Assembly (NCBI RefSeq): GCF_001425045.1 | Contig: NZ_LMDJ01000033.1 | Coordinates: 188,463-252,462 of the forward strand | Origin: Massilia sp. Root351 | GTDB taxonomy: Bacteria > Pseudomonadota > Gammaproteobacteria > Burkholderiales > Burkholderiaceae_D | Length of the DNA stretch: 64,000 nucleotides | Direction of reading: 5' to 3' | In this document: in pieces, positions 45,999 to 54,376 of the stretch | Layout of the letters: every line of letters begins with the position of its first letter | Numbering within the stretch: the first letter of the stretch is position 1 | The notes under the pieces: generated by a model | Told to the model about the DNA's origin: nothing | Databases searched by the model: none | Seen by the model: only the letters and a program-made list of their open reading frames with translations | Translations under genes and position numbers: made by a program

Positions 45999-46597
45999 TG
46001 CTGCCGGCGGCGCAGCCCCAGCACGGCCGGAATTCCCAGCAGCAGCATGGCCCACGTTCCCGGTTCCGGTATCGGCGCCAGGTTGGCGCGGATTTCACCC
46101 GCCGAGTACAAATTGGTGTGGATATTGAGATAGGCCGAGCCGCTGGCCAGTCCCGCGCCCAGGGCCGCCTCGGCGCCGGCCGTGGTGCCGCCGTTATTGG
46201 CCAGGAAGGTCGGGCTCCAGCTCGACGCCAGCGTGGTGTCGTAGCTCATCGAATACGAGCCGCTGCTTACGCCCAGCGGGAAGCCGTTGAAGGTCGGCGT
46301 CTCGCTTGCCACGCCGGCATTGCCGGTGTTCGGCACGGCGGTGCAGCAGTGGATGTGGGCGGCGGTGGTGGTACCGAGCAGGCCGCTGAAGGTCATGTTC
46401 ACGGTCAGCATGTGGGCGTCCATGTCGAACACGACGATGGTGGAGCCGGTGGCAGGCGAAGGCACCGGCGGGGATTCGGACGCGCCGCTCAGCGTGCCCG
46501 TATATGTGACTGGCGCGGCGCTGGCGGCCGTTGCCGCCAGCATCAGGGCGCAAAATGCCAAACCGATCTTTATTGGTGTCCTTATTGGTGTCTTCAT
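45995..46597 (-). CDS. CHRD-domain PEP-CTERM protein
   Basis: A 200-residue exported protein: signal peptide (GLAFCALMLAATAASA), a CHRD domain (about residues 27-170, TYTGTLSGASESPPVPSPATG and HIHCCTAVPN), and the PEP-CTERM tail (PIPEPGTWAMLLLGIPAVLGLRRR). CHRD domains are named after chordin and bind copper or other ligands in related proteins; function here is not known. The start at 46597 fits the signal peptide and an AAAGG ribosome site. Confidence 0.85.
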   Translation of the reverse strand: MKTPIRTPIKIGLAFCALMLAATAASAAPVTYTGTLSGASESPPVPSPATGSTIVVFDMDAHMLTVNMTFSGLLGTTTAAHIHCCTAVPNTGNAGVASETPTFNGFPLGVSSGSYSMSYDTTLASSWSPTFLANNGGTTAGAEAALGAGLASGSAYLNIHTNLYSAGEIRANLAPIPEPGTWAMLLLGIPAVLGLRRRQQ

Positions 46598-46716
46598 GGC
46601 GCAACCTTTCGTCGAGAGTAGGGCAGGAAACCCAACTTCTTCACTATAGGCCGCAATCGAAATAATGCAAAGATTGCAATATTCCAATGCTTTGCGTCAC
46701 TGCTCAGCGTTGCGGA

Positions 46717-47259
46717 CTATGGTTGCGCCCGGGCGCACAGTTCCAGCACCAGGGCTTCGCCTTCCGGCCATGGGCCGTAGCCGGCGTCGCCATTGATATG
46801 GCCGGCCGGGCCGATGGAGACGAAGCGGCTGCCCCAGGCCTCGGCGAACTGGCGCGCGCGCGCGTCGCTGACATACACGTCGTCGCTGCTGGAGACGACG
46901 ACGCTGGGGAAAGGCAGGCGCGCCAGTTGCATGGGCTGGAAGCCGGTGGTGCAGCCGGGGTAGGAGGGCGCGTCGGTATCGCTGGGCGCGACCAGCAATG
47001 CCCCCGCGATCTTGTGCGGCGAGCCGGATGCGGCCCAGCGCGTGACCAGCGAGCAGGACAGGCTGTGCGCGGCCAGCACCGGCGGCCGCTCGCACAGCGC
47101 GATGGCCGCGTCCAGTTCCGCCACCCACTCATCCCGGTCCGGCGTCGCATAGTCGCGGTGCGGCACGCGCTGCCAGCCGTGCCTGGCTTCCCAGTGCGTC
47201 TGCCAGTGTTGCGGCCCCGAGTTCCAGAGGCCGGCCAGGGTGAGGACTGCGGAATCCAT
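46717..47259 (-). CDS. RBBP9/YdeN-like alpha/beta serine hydrolase
   Basis: A 180-residue hydrolase. The nucleophile elbow reads AAHSLSC (Ser in AHSLS), with Asp in SSSDDVYVSD and His in GPAGHINGDAGYG completing a catalytic triad, as in RBBP9/YdeN proteins. Substrate is not evident. It is the last gene of the minus-strand run following kynA, 71 bases further on. No KynB-type formamidase is found, so this hydrolase is a candidate for N-formylkynurenine hydrolysis (speculative). Confidence 0.75.
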   Translation of the reverse strand: MDSAVLTLAGLWNSGPQHWQTHWEARHGWQRVPHRDYATPDRDEWVAELDAAIALCERPPVLAAHSLSCSLVTRWAASGSPHKIAGALLVAPSDTDAPSYPGCTTGFQPMQLARLPFPSVVVSSSDDVYVSDARARQFAEAWGSRFVSIGPAGHINGDAGYGPWPEGEALVLELCARAQP

Positions 47260-47330
47260 GTGTGCTCCGATAGGCGGTTGGTCAAACTGCCAATCTTACA
47301 GGAGATTCGCCGGCCGTTCCGGGGCCGGGC

Positions 47331-48227
47331 TCACAGCGCGGTGCGCAGCGAGAACAGTTCCGGGAACAGCACCACGTCCAGCATCTTGCGCAGGTAGCTG
47401 ACGCCGGCGGTGCCGCCGGTGCCGGTCTTGAAGCCGATGATGCGCTCGACCGTGGTGACGTGGCGGAAGCGCCAGAAGCGGAACGCGGTCTCCAGGTCCA
47501 CCAGCTTTTCCGCCAGTTCGTACAGCGCCCAGTATTTGGCCGGGTCGCGGTAGACCGCCAGCCAGGCTTCCTTGACCGATTCGTCGGCTTCGGTGGGCAG
47601 GCTGGGGTCGCGCGCCAGGCGCTCGGGGGCGATGTGCAGGCCGCTGCGCGCCAGCAGCTGGATGGCGTGGTCGTACACCGACGGCGAGCGCAGCGCCTGG
47701 TCCAGGATGGCGTGGTTCTCTGGCGTGGTCGTGTGCACGCTGAGCAGGGCGGCGTTCTTGTTGCCCAGGATGAACTCGATTTCGCGGTACTGGAAGGACT
47801 GGAAGCCGGAGGAGGCGCCCAGGTACGGCCGGATGGCTGTGTATTCGGGCGGCGTCATGGTGGCCAGCACGTCCCAGGCGTGCACCAGCTGGTCCATGAT
47901 GCGGGCCACGCGGGCCAGCATCTTGAACGCCGGCGATAGCTCGCCGGCCTGCAGCTTGGCGCACACGGCGTGCATTTCGTGCAGCATCAGCTTCATCCAC
48001 AATTCGCTGGTCTGGTGCTGCACGATGAACAGCATCTCATTGTGCTCGGGCGAGAGCGGGTGCTGGGCGGTCAGGATGCGGTCCAGGCCCAGGTAGTCGC
48101 CGTAGCTCATGGATTTGCTGAAATCCATCTGCGCGCCGTGCCACTGGGCGTTGCCGGTGTCGCCGGCCGGGCCGGCCGCGGCCGCGTGCATCGGGCAGCC
48201 GCTGGGGATAGTGTTGTTGTCGCTCAT
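47331..48227 (-). CDS. kynA: Tryptophan 2,3-dioxygenase
   Basis: A 298-residue heme dioxygenase that opens the indole ring of L-tryptophan to N-formylkynurenine, the first step of the kynurenine route. Family stretches are SYGDYLGLDRIL, HNEMLFIVQHQTSELWMKLMLHE (given as HNEMLFIVQHQTSELW), and the C-terminal FWRFRHVTTVERIIGFKTGTGGTAGVSYL (in part WRFRHVTTVERIIG and GTAGVSYL) which carries the proximal heme histidine. It starts 11 bases after the kynU stop in the same operon. Confidence 0.97.
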   Translation of the reverse strand: MSDNNTIPSGCPMHAAAAGPAGDTGNAQWHGAQMDFSKSMSYGDYLGLDRILTAQHPLSPEHNEMLFIVQHQTSELWMKLMLHEMHAVCAKLQAGELSPAFKMLARVARIMDQLVHAWDVLATMTPPEYTAIRPYLGASSGFQSFQYREIEFILGNKNAALLSVHTTTPENHAILDQALRSPSVYDHAIQLLARSGLHIAPERLARDPSLPTEADESVKEAWLAVYRDPAKYWALYELAEKLVDLETAFRFWRFRHVTTVERIIGFKTGTGGTAGVSYLRKMLDVVLFPELFSLRTAL

Positions 48228-48238
48228 GGCATGCTTTC

Positions 48239-49498
48239 TCAGGTCACGGCGCCGCGCTCGGCGGCGACGTCGTAGTCTTCATTGTCCAGGATCTGTTTCA
48301 GGATTTCGACCGCATCCCACACGTCGGCGTAGCTGGTGTACAGCGGCGTGAAGCCGAAGCGCATGATTTCCGGTTCGCGGTAGTCGCCGATCACGCCGCG
48401 CGCGATCAGGGCGCTCATGACGGCGTAGCCGTGCGGGTGCGTGAAGCTGACCTGGCTGCCGCGCTGCGCGTGCCCGCGCGGCGTGACCAGGCCCAGCGGG
48501 TGGCCGCCGCAGCGCGCCTCCACCAGCTCGATGAACAGGTCGGTCAGCGCCAGCGACTTGCTGCGGATGGCGGCCATGCTGGTCTGTTCGAACACTTCCA
48601 GCCCGCTTTCCACCATGGACAGCGACACGATGGGCTGGGTGCCGCACAGCGCGCGGCCGATGCCGGTGACCGGCTCGAAGTCGGGCGCCATGGCGAACGG
48701 GGCGGCGTGGCCCCACCAGCCCGACAGCGGCTGGGTGAACGCGTCCTGGTGCTTTTTCGGCACCCAGATGAAGGCCGGCGCGCCGGGGCCGCCATTCAGG
48801 TACTTATACGTGCAGCCGACCGCGAAATCGGCGTGGGCCGCGTTCAGGGCGACCGGCACTGCGCCGGCCGAGTGCGCCAGGTCCCACACCACCAGCGCGC
48901 CGCGCGCCTGGGCCAGGGCGGTGACGGCGGCCATGTCGTGCTGGTAGCCGGTGCGGTAGTTGACGTGGGTGAGCATCAGCACGGCGGTGTCGCCGTCCAC
49001 GGCGGCAGGCAGCTCGTCCACGCTGTCGACCAGCTTGACGGTGTAGCCGCGCTCCAGCCAGCTCGACAGGCCCTGCGCCATATAGATATCGGTCGGGAAG
49101 TTGCTGCGCTCGGTTACGATCACGCGGCGCGTGGCGCGCGCCGGCGTTTGCGCCTGCAGGTGCACGGCGGCGGCCAGCGCCTTGAACAGGTTCAGCGAGG
49201 TGGTGTCGGTAACCACCACTTCGTCCTCGGCGGCGCCGATCAGCGGCGCCAGGCGGTTGCCCAGGCGCTTGGGCAGGTCGAACCAGCCGGCCGTGTTCCA
49301 GCTCTTGATCAGGTCCTTGCCCCATTCGCGGGCAATGACGTCCTGGGCGCGCGCCAGCGCCGCTTTGGGGCGGGCGCCCAGGGAGTTGCCGTCCAGGTAG
49401 ATCACGCCGGTGGGCAGATCGAACTGGTCGCGCAGGGGGGCGAGCGGGTCTTGCGCGTCGCGGGCCAGGCAGTCGTTGCGGTTGGTCTGTGCAGTCAT
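48239..49498 (-). CDS. kynU: Kynureninase
   Basis: A 419-residue PLP enzyme converting kynurenine to anthranilate and alanine. The PLP-lysine is Lys232 in GCTYKYLNGGPGAPAF; other family marks are IYLDGNSLGARP, VVTDTTSLNLFKALAA and VVWDLAHSAGAVPV. It leads the kyn operon (kynU then kynA). Length fits the family. The start at 49498 (ATG) is preferred over a TTG at 49513. The formamidase gene kynB, usually in such operons, is absent. Confidence 0.95.
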   Translation of the reverse strand: MTAQTNRNDCLARDAQDPLAPLRDQFDLPTGVIYLDGNSLGARPKAALARAQDVIAREWGKDLIKSWNTAGWFDLPKRLGNRLAPLIGAAEDEVVVTDTTSLNLFKALAAAVHLQAQTPARATRRVIVTERSNFPTDIYMAQGLSSWLERGYTVKLVDSVDELPAAVDGDTAVLMLTHVNYRTGYQHDMAAVTALAQARGALVVWDLAHSAGAVPVALNAAHADFAVGCTYKYLNGGPGAPAFIWVPKKHQDAFTQPLSGWWGHAAPFAMAPDFEPVTGIGRALCGTQPIVSLSMVESGLEVFEQTSMAAIRSKSLALTDLFIELVEARCGGHPLGLVTPRGHAQRGSQVSFTHPHGYAVMSALIARGVIGDYREPEIMRFGFTPLYTSYADVWDAVEILKQILDNEDYDVAAERGAVT

Positions 49499-49599
49499 TA
49501 CTTTAGGCTTCAACTAGTGTGGGGATGGCGAAGTGTAGCAAACCGCGGGCGGGCGCGAAGTTTTTTGAAGTTTTTTGAAAAAAAAAGTCAAAGCCACCC

Positions 49600-49626
49600 T
49601 AAAGTTCCCCAAAACCCCGCCGTTAC
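49600..49626 (+). promoter_or_regulatory. Candidate sigma-28 (FliA) promoter 1 upstream of flhD
   Basis: TAAAGTTC (49600-49607), exactly 11 bases, GCCGTTAC (49619-49626). The FliA consensus is TAAAGTTT-N11-GCCGATAA, so the -35 differs by one base and the -10 by two. It points toward flhD, about 400 bases from its start. Confidence 0.7.
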
Positions 49627-49718
49627 CTGTTCTAGATGCGGCGCAAAGCGTCTTCGGGAGTTGTCTGAGGGGCAAGAAAAAAACTTCAAAAATAGGCAAA
49701 TATTTTTGTGCTGCCCCC

Positions 49719-49745
49719 TAAAGTTCCTGAAAACCGTGCCGTTAC
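49719..49745 (+). promoter_or_regulatory. Candidate sigma-28 (FliA) promoter 2 upstream of flhD
   Basis: TAAAGTTC (49719-49726), exactly 11 bases, GCCGTTAC (49738-49745). It is a near-copy of promoter 1, 119 bases downstream, with similar following bases. Both face flhD, so two FliA-dependent starts may feed the flhDC transcript. Confidence 0.7.
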
Positions 49746-50023
49746 CGGTTTAGATGTAGCAAAAAAGAGTCAGATCACCCCTTTGTTTTTTGCCTGAAAA
49801 CAAGGTTGTATCTTGAAAGTAATAAGTCCGCAAACCCGCACCAGCTCTGGTGTTGCACTATGATCGCCCTGCGTTTGTCAGACAAATGCTGACAGGGCGC
49901 GTCCGCCATTTCCCGACCCAAAATACAGCCGCCGTCCGCTTCTCGTGCTGTGTCCGCTCCAGCAGAATGTATCTCAACGGAAACGCAATTGCGTTACTAA
50001 CGAGTGCTGATGAGGAGATGGAA

Positions 50024-50341
50024 ATGACTGCGAACGACATGATGGCTGAGATCCGCGATGCAAACCTGAGCTACTTGATGCTGGCTCAGCAGATGATCCG
50101 TGCCGACAAAGTGACCGCAATCTTCCGCCTCGGCATCTCGGCCGACATCGCCGAACTGATCGAAGGCATGAGCAATGCCCAAATCCTGAAACTGGCCGGC
50201 GGCAACATGATGCTGGCCCGTTTCCGTTTCGACGACGGCGCCATCCTGGGCATGCTGACCAATTACAATAAAGACCGCTCGCTGGCCCAGTCGCACGCCG
50301 CCATCCTGATGGCCGGCCAGCCCGCCGAAGAAATCGCTTAA
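50024..50341 (+). CDS. flhD: Flagellar transcriptional master regulator FlhD
   Basis: A 105-residue FlhD, starting MTANDMMAEIRDANLSYLML, with the central AQQMIRADKVTAIFRLGIS and helix-turn-helix-like GMSNAQILKLAGGN region. With FlhC it forms FlhD4C2, which activates class II flagellar genes. The start at 50024 is chosen because GAGGAG (50012-50017) sits six bases ahead; a nearby ATG at 50018 would overlap the ribosome site. The frame is open further upstream but has no family sequence. Confidence 0.95.
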   Translation: MTANDMMAEIRDANLSYLMLAQQMIRADKVTAIFRLGISADIAELIEGMSNAQILKLAGGNMMLARFRFDDGAILGMLTNYNKDRSLAQSHAAILMAGQPAEEIA

Positions 50342-50385
50342 GATGCGCGCGTAAGATTCGTCTACCCAGGTTCCAGGAGCACACC

Positions 50386-50928
50386 ATGAGCAAGAAGAGC
50401 GTCGTTAGCGAAGCGCAGGAAATCCAGCTGGCCATCGAGCTGATCAACCTGGGCGCCCGCCTGCAGCTGCTGGAGTCGGAAGTGTCGCTGTCGCGCGAAC
50501 GCCTGCTCAAGCTGTACAAGGAACTGCGCGGCGTGTCGCCGCCCAAGGGCATGCTGCCGTTCTCCACCGACTGGTTCCTGACCTGGCAGCCGAACATCCA
50601 TTCCTCGCTGTTCATCAACATCCACAGCTTCCTGGTGCTGCACGCCGGCGCCACCGGCATCCAGGCCGTGATGAAGGCGTACCAGCTCTACCTCGAACAA
50701 ATGCCGCCGGAGCCCGGCCAGGAAGCGGTGCTGTCGCTGACCCGCGCCTGGACCCTGGTGCGCTTCTTTAATAGCGACATGCTGAAATTGGCCCCGTGCG
50801 GCAAATGCCAGGGCAAGTTCGTGGTCAACACCATGGACCTGCACGGCGACTACGTGTGCGGCCTGTGCCACATGCCTTCGCGCGCCGGCAAGACCAAAAA
50901 AGCCAAAGAAGACGCGCTGGCCGCTTGA
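50386..50928 (+). CDS. flhC: Flagellar transcriptional master regulator FlhC
   Basis: A 180-residue FlhC, partner of FlhD. The zinc site is four cysteines, Cys138 and Cys141 in CGKC, and Cys158 and Cys161 in CGLC. The helical first half starts EIQLAIELINLGARLQLL. TCCAGGAG upstream supports the start. It follows flhD by 44 bases and the methyltransferase gene begins 46 bases later. Confidence 0.97.
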   Translation: MSKKSVVSEAQEIQLAIELINLGARLQLLESEVSLSRERLLKLYKELRGVSPPKGMLPFSTDWFLTWQPNIHSSLFINIHSFLVLHAGATGIQAVMKAYQLYLEQMPPEPGQEAVLSLTRAWTLVRFFNSDMLKLAPCGKCQGKFVVNTMDLHGDYVCGLCHMPSRAGKTKKAKEDALAA

Positions 50929-50974
50929 GCCACCTTACCCCCATCTTCCTCGCCAGCCGGGGCAGGGTGCGAGC

Positions 50975-51745
50975 ATGAGTCTCCGCCTGCGCCGGCTGTT
51001 GCACGTTCCGGCCCTGCGCGCCGCCCTGATCCAGGCCGGCGCCTATCCCATCACGCTGGTCATCATCTACCTGCTGGCCACCCTGGGCATGAAGCCCGGC
51101 CTGCCGGACGTGGCCGTGGTGCAGGGCGTGATTGCCGCCTTGCTCACCGTGCGCTACGGCCTGGCGCCGTGGTGGCGCCTGATCCAGCTGCTGTTCCCGC
51201 TGGCGCTGGTGGCCGCCGGCACGCTGGCGCTGCCGCCGGCTTTCTATTTAATAGTGTTTGTTGTGCTGATGGGCCTGTTCTGGTCCACCTACCGCACCCA
51301 GGTGCCGCTGTATCCGTCCGGCCCGGCCGCGTGGGCGGCGGTGGCGGCCGAGCTGCCGGCCACGCCGGGGCTGCGCCTGATCGACATCGGCAGCGGCATG
51401 GGCGGCATGGCGCTGCACCTGGCGCGCGTGCGGCCGGACGCGCACGTGACCGGCATCGAACTGGCGCCGCTGCCCTGGCTGTATTCGACGCTGCGCGCCG
51501 CACTCAGCGGCAGCCGCGCCCGCTTCGTGCGCGGCGACTACGAGCAGCTCCATTTCGGCGACTACGACATGGTGTTCGCCTACCTGTCGCCGGCCGTCAT
51601 GAGCGGCCTGTGGGCCAAGGCCGCGGTCGAGATGCGGCCCGGCAGCTTGCTGATCAGCTACGAATTCGAGATCGAGGCTTGTCCGCCCGTCAAGACCATA
51701 GTTACCACAGAGCACGGTCCCGCACTCTACGTCTGGCGCTTTTAA
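50975..51745 (+). CDS. Membrane-anchored class I SAM-dependent methyltransferase
   Basis: A 256-residue protein. The first 110 residues hold three to four hydrophobic helices (AYPITLVIIYLLATLGM; LIQLLFPLALVAAGTLAL; FYLIVFVVLMGLFW). The second half is a Rossmann methyltransferase: motif I LIDIGSGMGGMALHLA (about 131-146), acidic loop GIELAPLPW, and motif IV-like DMVFAYLSPAVMSGLW. The C-terminal layout resembles lysine methyltransferases of the FAM173/ATPSc-KMT type, which modify membrane proteins. It lies between flhC and motA, so a flagellar or stator membrane protein may be its substrate; this is inference. Confidence 0.7.
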   Translation: MSLRLRRLLHVPALRAALIQAGAYPITLVIIYLLATLGMKPGLPDVAVVQGVIAALLTVRYGLAPWWRLIQLLFPLALVAAGTLALPPAFYLIVFVVLMGLFWSTYRTQVPLYPSGPAAWAAVAAELPATPGLRLIDIGSGMGGMALHLARVRPDAHVTGIELAPLPWLYSTLRAALSGSRARFVRGDYEQLHFGDYDMVFAYLSPAVMSGLWAKAAVEMRPGSLLISYEFEIEACPPVKTIVTTEHGPALYVWRF

Positions 51746-51839
51746 CGCGTCTTTTGCTTGCCCGCCCCCCCTGTCTCACGCTATTGTAGTTCTACCTGTT
51801 AATTTAGCGTTCCCCTATCATTCTACGGAGCTGGCACTC

Positions 51840-52700
51840 TTGTTAGTCATACTTGGATATTTAGTCGTTCTCGCCTGCGTGTTCGGCGGCTTCGCCGCCG
51901 CCGGCGGGCACTTGGCCTCGTTGTTTCAGCCCATAGAACTGCTGCAGATCGGCGGCGCCGCAATCGGCGCTTTTTTTGTGGGCAATAACGGCAAGGCCAT
52001 CAAGGCCACGCTGGCAGCCATCCCCGGCCTGTTCCGCGGCTCGCGCCACACCAAAGACCTGTACATGGAGCTGATGTCGCTGATGTTCGACGTGCTCTCC
52101 AAGGTGCGCAAGGAAGGCCTGATGTCCATCGAGGGCGACATCGATTCGCCCAGCGACAGCCCGCTGTTCAGCAAATACCCCGCGGTTCTGCAGGACCACC
52201 ACATCGTCGAATTCATGACAGACTATTTGCGCCTGATGGTATCGGGGAATATGGATGCGTTCCAGATCGAGAACCTGATGGACAACGAGATCGACACCCA
52301 CCACCACGAGGGCATGGTGCCGGCCGGCGCGATCGCCAAGCTGGGCGACGGCATGCCGGCGTTCGGCATCGTGGCCTGCGTGATGGGGGTGGTGCACACC
52401 ATGGAATCGGTCGGCATTCCGCCGTCCGAACTGGGCCTGCTGATCGCCAAGGCGCTGGTCGGTACCTTCCTCGGTATCTTGCTGGCGTACGGCTTCGTCG
52501 GCCCGCTGGCCGGCCTGCACGAGCAGAAGCTGGAAGAAGAAACCAAGATGTACCAGTGCGTGAAAGTGACGCTGCTGGCCAGCCTGAACGGCTATGCACC
52601 GGCGCTGGCCATCGAGTTCGGCCGCAAAGTGCTGTACTCGACCGAGCGTCCGACGTTCTCCGAATTAGAAGAACACATCAAAAAATCCAAGACCAAATAA
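51840..52700 (+). CDS. motA: Flagellar motor stator protein MotA
   Basis: A 286-residue MotA, beginning MLVILGYLVVLACVFGGFA, with four membrane helices and a cytoplasmic loop carrying Arg90 and Glu98 (VRKEGLMSIEG), the charged residues that contact FliG in E. coli at the same positions. MotA-MotB pairs conduct protons to turn the motor. The start is TTG: GGAG (51827-51830) stands nine bases ahead and no ATG gives this N-terminus. It is followed by motB after 59 bases. Confidence 0.95.
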   Translation: MLVILGYLVVLACVFGGFAAAGGHLASLFQPIELLQIGGAAIGAFFVGNNGKAIKATLAAIPGLFRGSRHTKDLYMELMSLMFDVLSKVRKEGLMSIEGDIDSPSDSPLFSKYPAVLQDHHIVEFMTDYLRLMVSGNMDAFQIENLMDNEIDTHHHEGMVPAGAIAKLGDGMPAFGIVACVMGVVHTMESVGIPPSELGLLIAKALVGTFLGILLAYGFVGPLAGLHEQKLEEETKMYQCVKVTLLASLNGYAPALAIEFGRKVLYSTERPTFSELEEHIKKSKTK

Positions 52701-52759
52701 GCCCGGCTTGGCGTATGATTCGTATCATTATTGAATTATGGAAACACTAAGGAAACGCG

Positions 52760-53725
52760 ATGGCTGATGAGGGCTTGCGGCCAATCGTGGTCAAGCGCAT
52801 CAAGAAGGGCGGCCATGCCCACCATGGCGGCGCCTGGAAGATTGCGTACGCCGACTTCGTGACGGCGATGATGGCCTTCTTCCTGCTGATGTGGCTGCTG
52901 GGTTCGACCACCAAGGGCGACTTGAACGGCATTTCCGAATACTTCAAGACGCCGCTCAAGGTGGCCATGCAGGGCGGCTCCGGCAGCGGCGACAGCTCGT
53001 CCGTGATTCCCGGCGGCGGCAAGGACCTGACGCGCAAGGAAGGCCAGGTCAAGCTGGCCGACGACCCGACCGTGAGCAAGAAGACCTTCAACCTGACCGC
53101 CGCCAAGGCCGAGCTGGAGCGCCAGGAAACCGAGCGCCTGCAAAAGCTGAAGGAAAAAATCGAAGCCAAGATCGAGAGCAATCCGCTGCTGGCCAAGTAC
53201 AAGAAGCAGCTGCTGCTGGACTTCACCAGCGAAGGCTTGCGGATCCAGATCGTCGACGAGCAGAACCGGCCCATGTTCGCGCTGGCCAGCGCCCAGCTGC
53301 AGCCCTACACCAGGGAGATCCTGCAGGAGATCGGCGTGGTGCTGAACGACGTGCCGAACAAGATCGGCCTGTCCGGCCACACCGACTCCACGCCGTACTT
53401 CACCGATGCCGGCTACAGCAACTGGGAACTGTCGGCCGACCGCGCCAACGCCTCGCGCCGCGCGCTGATCGCCGGCGGCATGGCCGACACCAAGATCCTG
53501 CGCGTGGTGGGCCTGGCTTCGGCCGTGCACCTGGACCGGCTCGATCCCTTCAATCCCATCAACCGCCGCATCAGCATCGTGGTGATGAACAAGAAAACCG
53601 AGGACGCGGTGTCGCGCGACGGCGCCAAACTGGACGTGGGCACCGACACCGACGCGACCAATGCAGCGGCGGCAGCGGCCGCAGCGGCGGGGCAGCCGGC
53701 GCCGGCCGCACCGAACAAGAAGTAG
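52760..53725 (+). CDS. motB: Flagellar motor protein MotB
   Basis: A 321-residue MotB. One membrane helix (about 28-50) carries the essential proton-accepting Asp32 in AYADFVTAMMAF, and the periplasmic OmpA-like domain (about 165-280, with LSGHTDSTPYF and LSADRANASRRAL) anchors the stator to peptidoglycan. A helical linker (residues 90-150) and an alanine-rich C-terminal tail follow. It is coupled to motA and precedes the CheZ-like gene. Confidence 0.96.
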   Translation: MADEGLRPIVVKRIKKGGHAHHGGAWKIAYADFVTAMMAFFLLMWLLGSTTKGDLNGISEYFKTPLKVAMQGGSGSGDSSSVIPGGGKDLTRKEGQVKLADDPTVSKKTFNLTAAKAELERQETERLQKLKEKIEAKIESNPLLAKYKKQLLLDFTSEGLRIQIVDEQNRPMFALASAQLQPYTREILQEIGVVLNDVPNKIGLSGHTDSTPYFTDAGYSNWELSADRANASRRALIAGGMADTKILRVVGLASAVHLDRLDPFNPINRRISIVVMNKKTEDAVSRDGAKLDVGTDTDATNAAAAAAAAAGQPAPAAPNKK

Positions 53726-53764
53726 CAACGCCGCACCACGGCGGGTATCGAGAACGAGACTGAT

Positions 53765-54313
53765 ATGACGAGAAAAAAAATCCTGGGTTCCCATGTGAAG
53801 CGCCTGCTGTCGGGCGTTTCGGACCACGGGCGGCGCCACCTGACGGAAGTCGAGACCGACCTGATCCAGACCAATCTGCTGCTGGAAGAGGCGATCGACA
53901 AGCTGTCGCGCAATTTCATGGCCATCCATGAAACCGTGACGGCGCAGCAGGCCGCCATCAACCTGCTGCTGGACGGCGGCTCGCCGTCGCCCGAGCAGAA
54001 GGCCGAACTGTCGGCCCTGTCCGAGCAGGTGGGCGCCTATGTGAACGCGGCCGTGACCAGCATGCAGTTCCAGGACATGACCAGCCAGCTGATCGACCGC
54101 ACCCTGAAGCGGGTGACCGGCCTGCGCGAATTCCTCGGCACCCTGGGCGCGCACGGCGCCGAGATGGTGCCCGACAGCGACAATGAAGAAATCGTGGACC
54201 TGCTTGGAAAAGTCAGCATGGCGCTGGCGATCCAGAGCCTGGAGCTGCGCAGCGTGCTACGCAAGGCGGTGAGCCAAAAACACCTGGAAAGCGGCGACAT
54301 CGAGCTGTTCTGA
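53765..54313 (+). CDS. CheZ-like chemotaxis phosphatase (candidate)
   Basis: A 182-residue, almost fully helical protein. QFQDMTSQLIDRTLKRV (about 101-117) matches the CheZ catalytic stretch FQDLTGQ, with Asp104 and Gln108 aligning to E. coli Asp143 and Gln147. It is shorter than E. coli CheZ (214 residues) and lacks a full C-terminal CheY-binding helix. It ends SGDIELF, nearly identical to the CheD tail here (AGEIELF). It lies between motB and cheY. CheZ is usually encoded after the second cheY in betaproteobacteria, but not here. Probably dephosphorylates CheY-P; assignment moderate. Confidence 0.55.
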   Translation: MTRKKILGSHVKRLLSGVSDHGRRHLTEVETDLIQTNLLLEEAIDKLSRNFMAIHETVTAQQAAINLLLDGGSPSPEQKAELSALSEQVGAYVNAAVTSMQFQDMTSQLIDRTLKRVTGLREFLGTLGAHGAEMVPDSDNEEIVDLLGKVSMALAIQSLELRSVLRKAVSQKHLESGDIELF

Positions 54314-54376
54314 GCCCGGTCTGCCGCCCTGAATGCAATTCGAATGTAACACCTTTGAACATAGCGAGAAAACATA

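Larger units (their letters stand above)
49514..50023. other. Long AT-rich regulatory region between kynU and flhD
   Basis: About 500 bases separate kynU (minus) from flhD (plus). It is rich in A/T tracts and holds two tandem sigma-28-type promoters (49600-49626 and 49719-49745) that share flanking sequence (TAGATG after each). I saw no open frame with good coding bias inside it. A GGAG ribosome site at 50014-50017 precedes the flhD ATG at 50024. It must also hold the class I promoter for flhDC and the kynU promoter, neither of which I could place. Confidence 0.7.
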
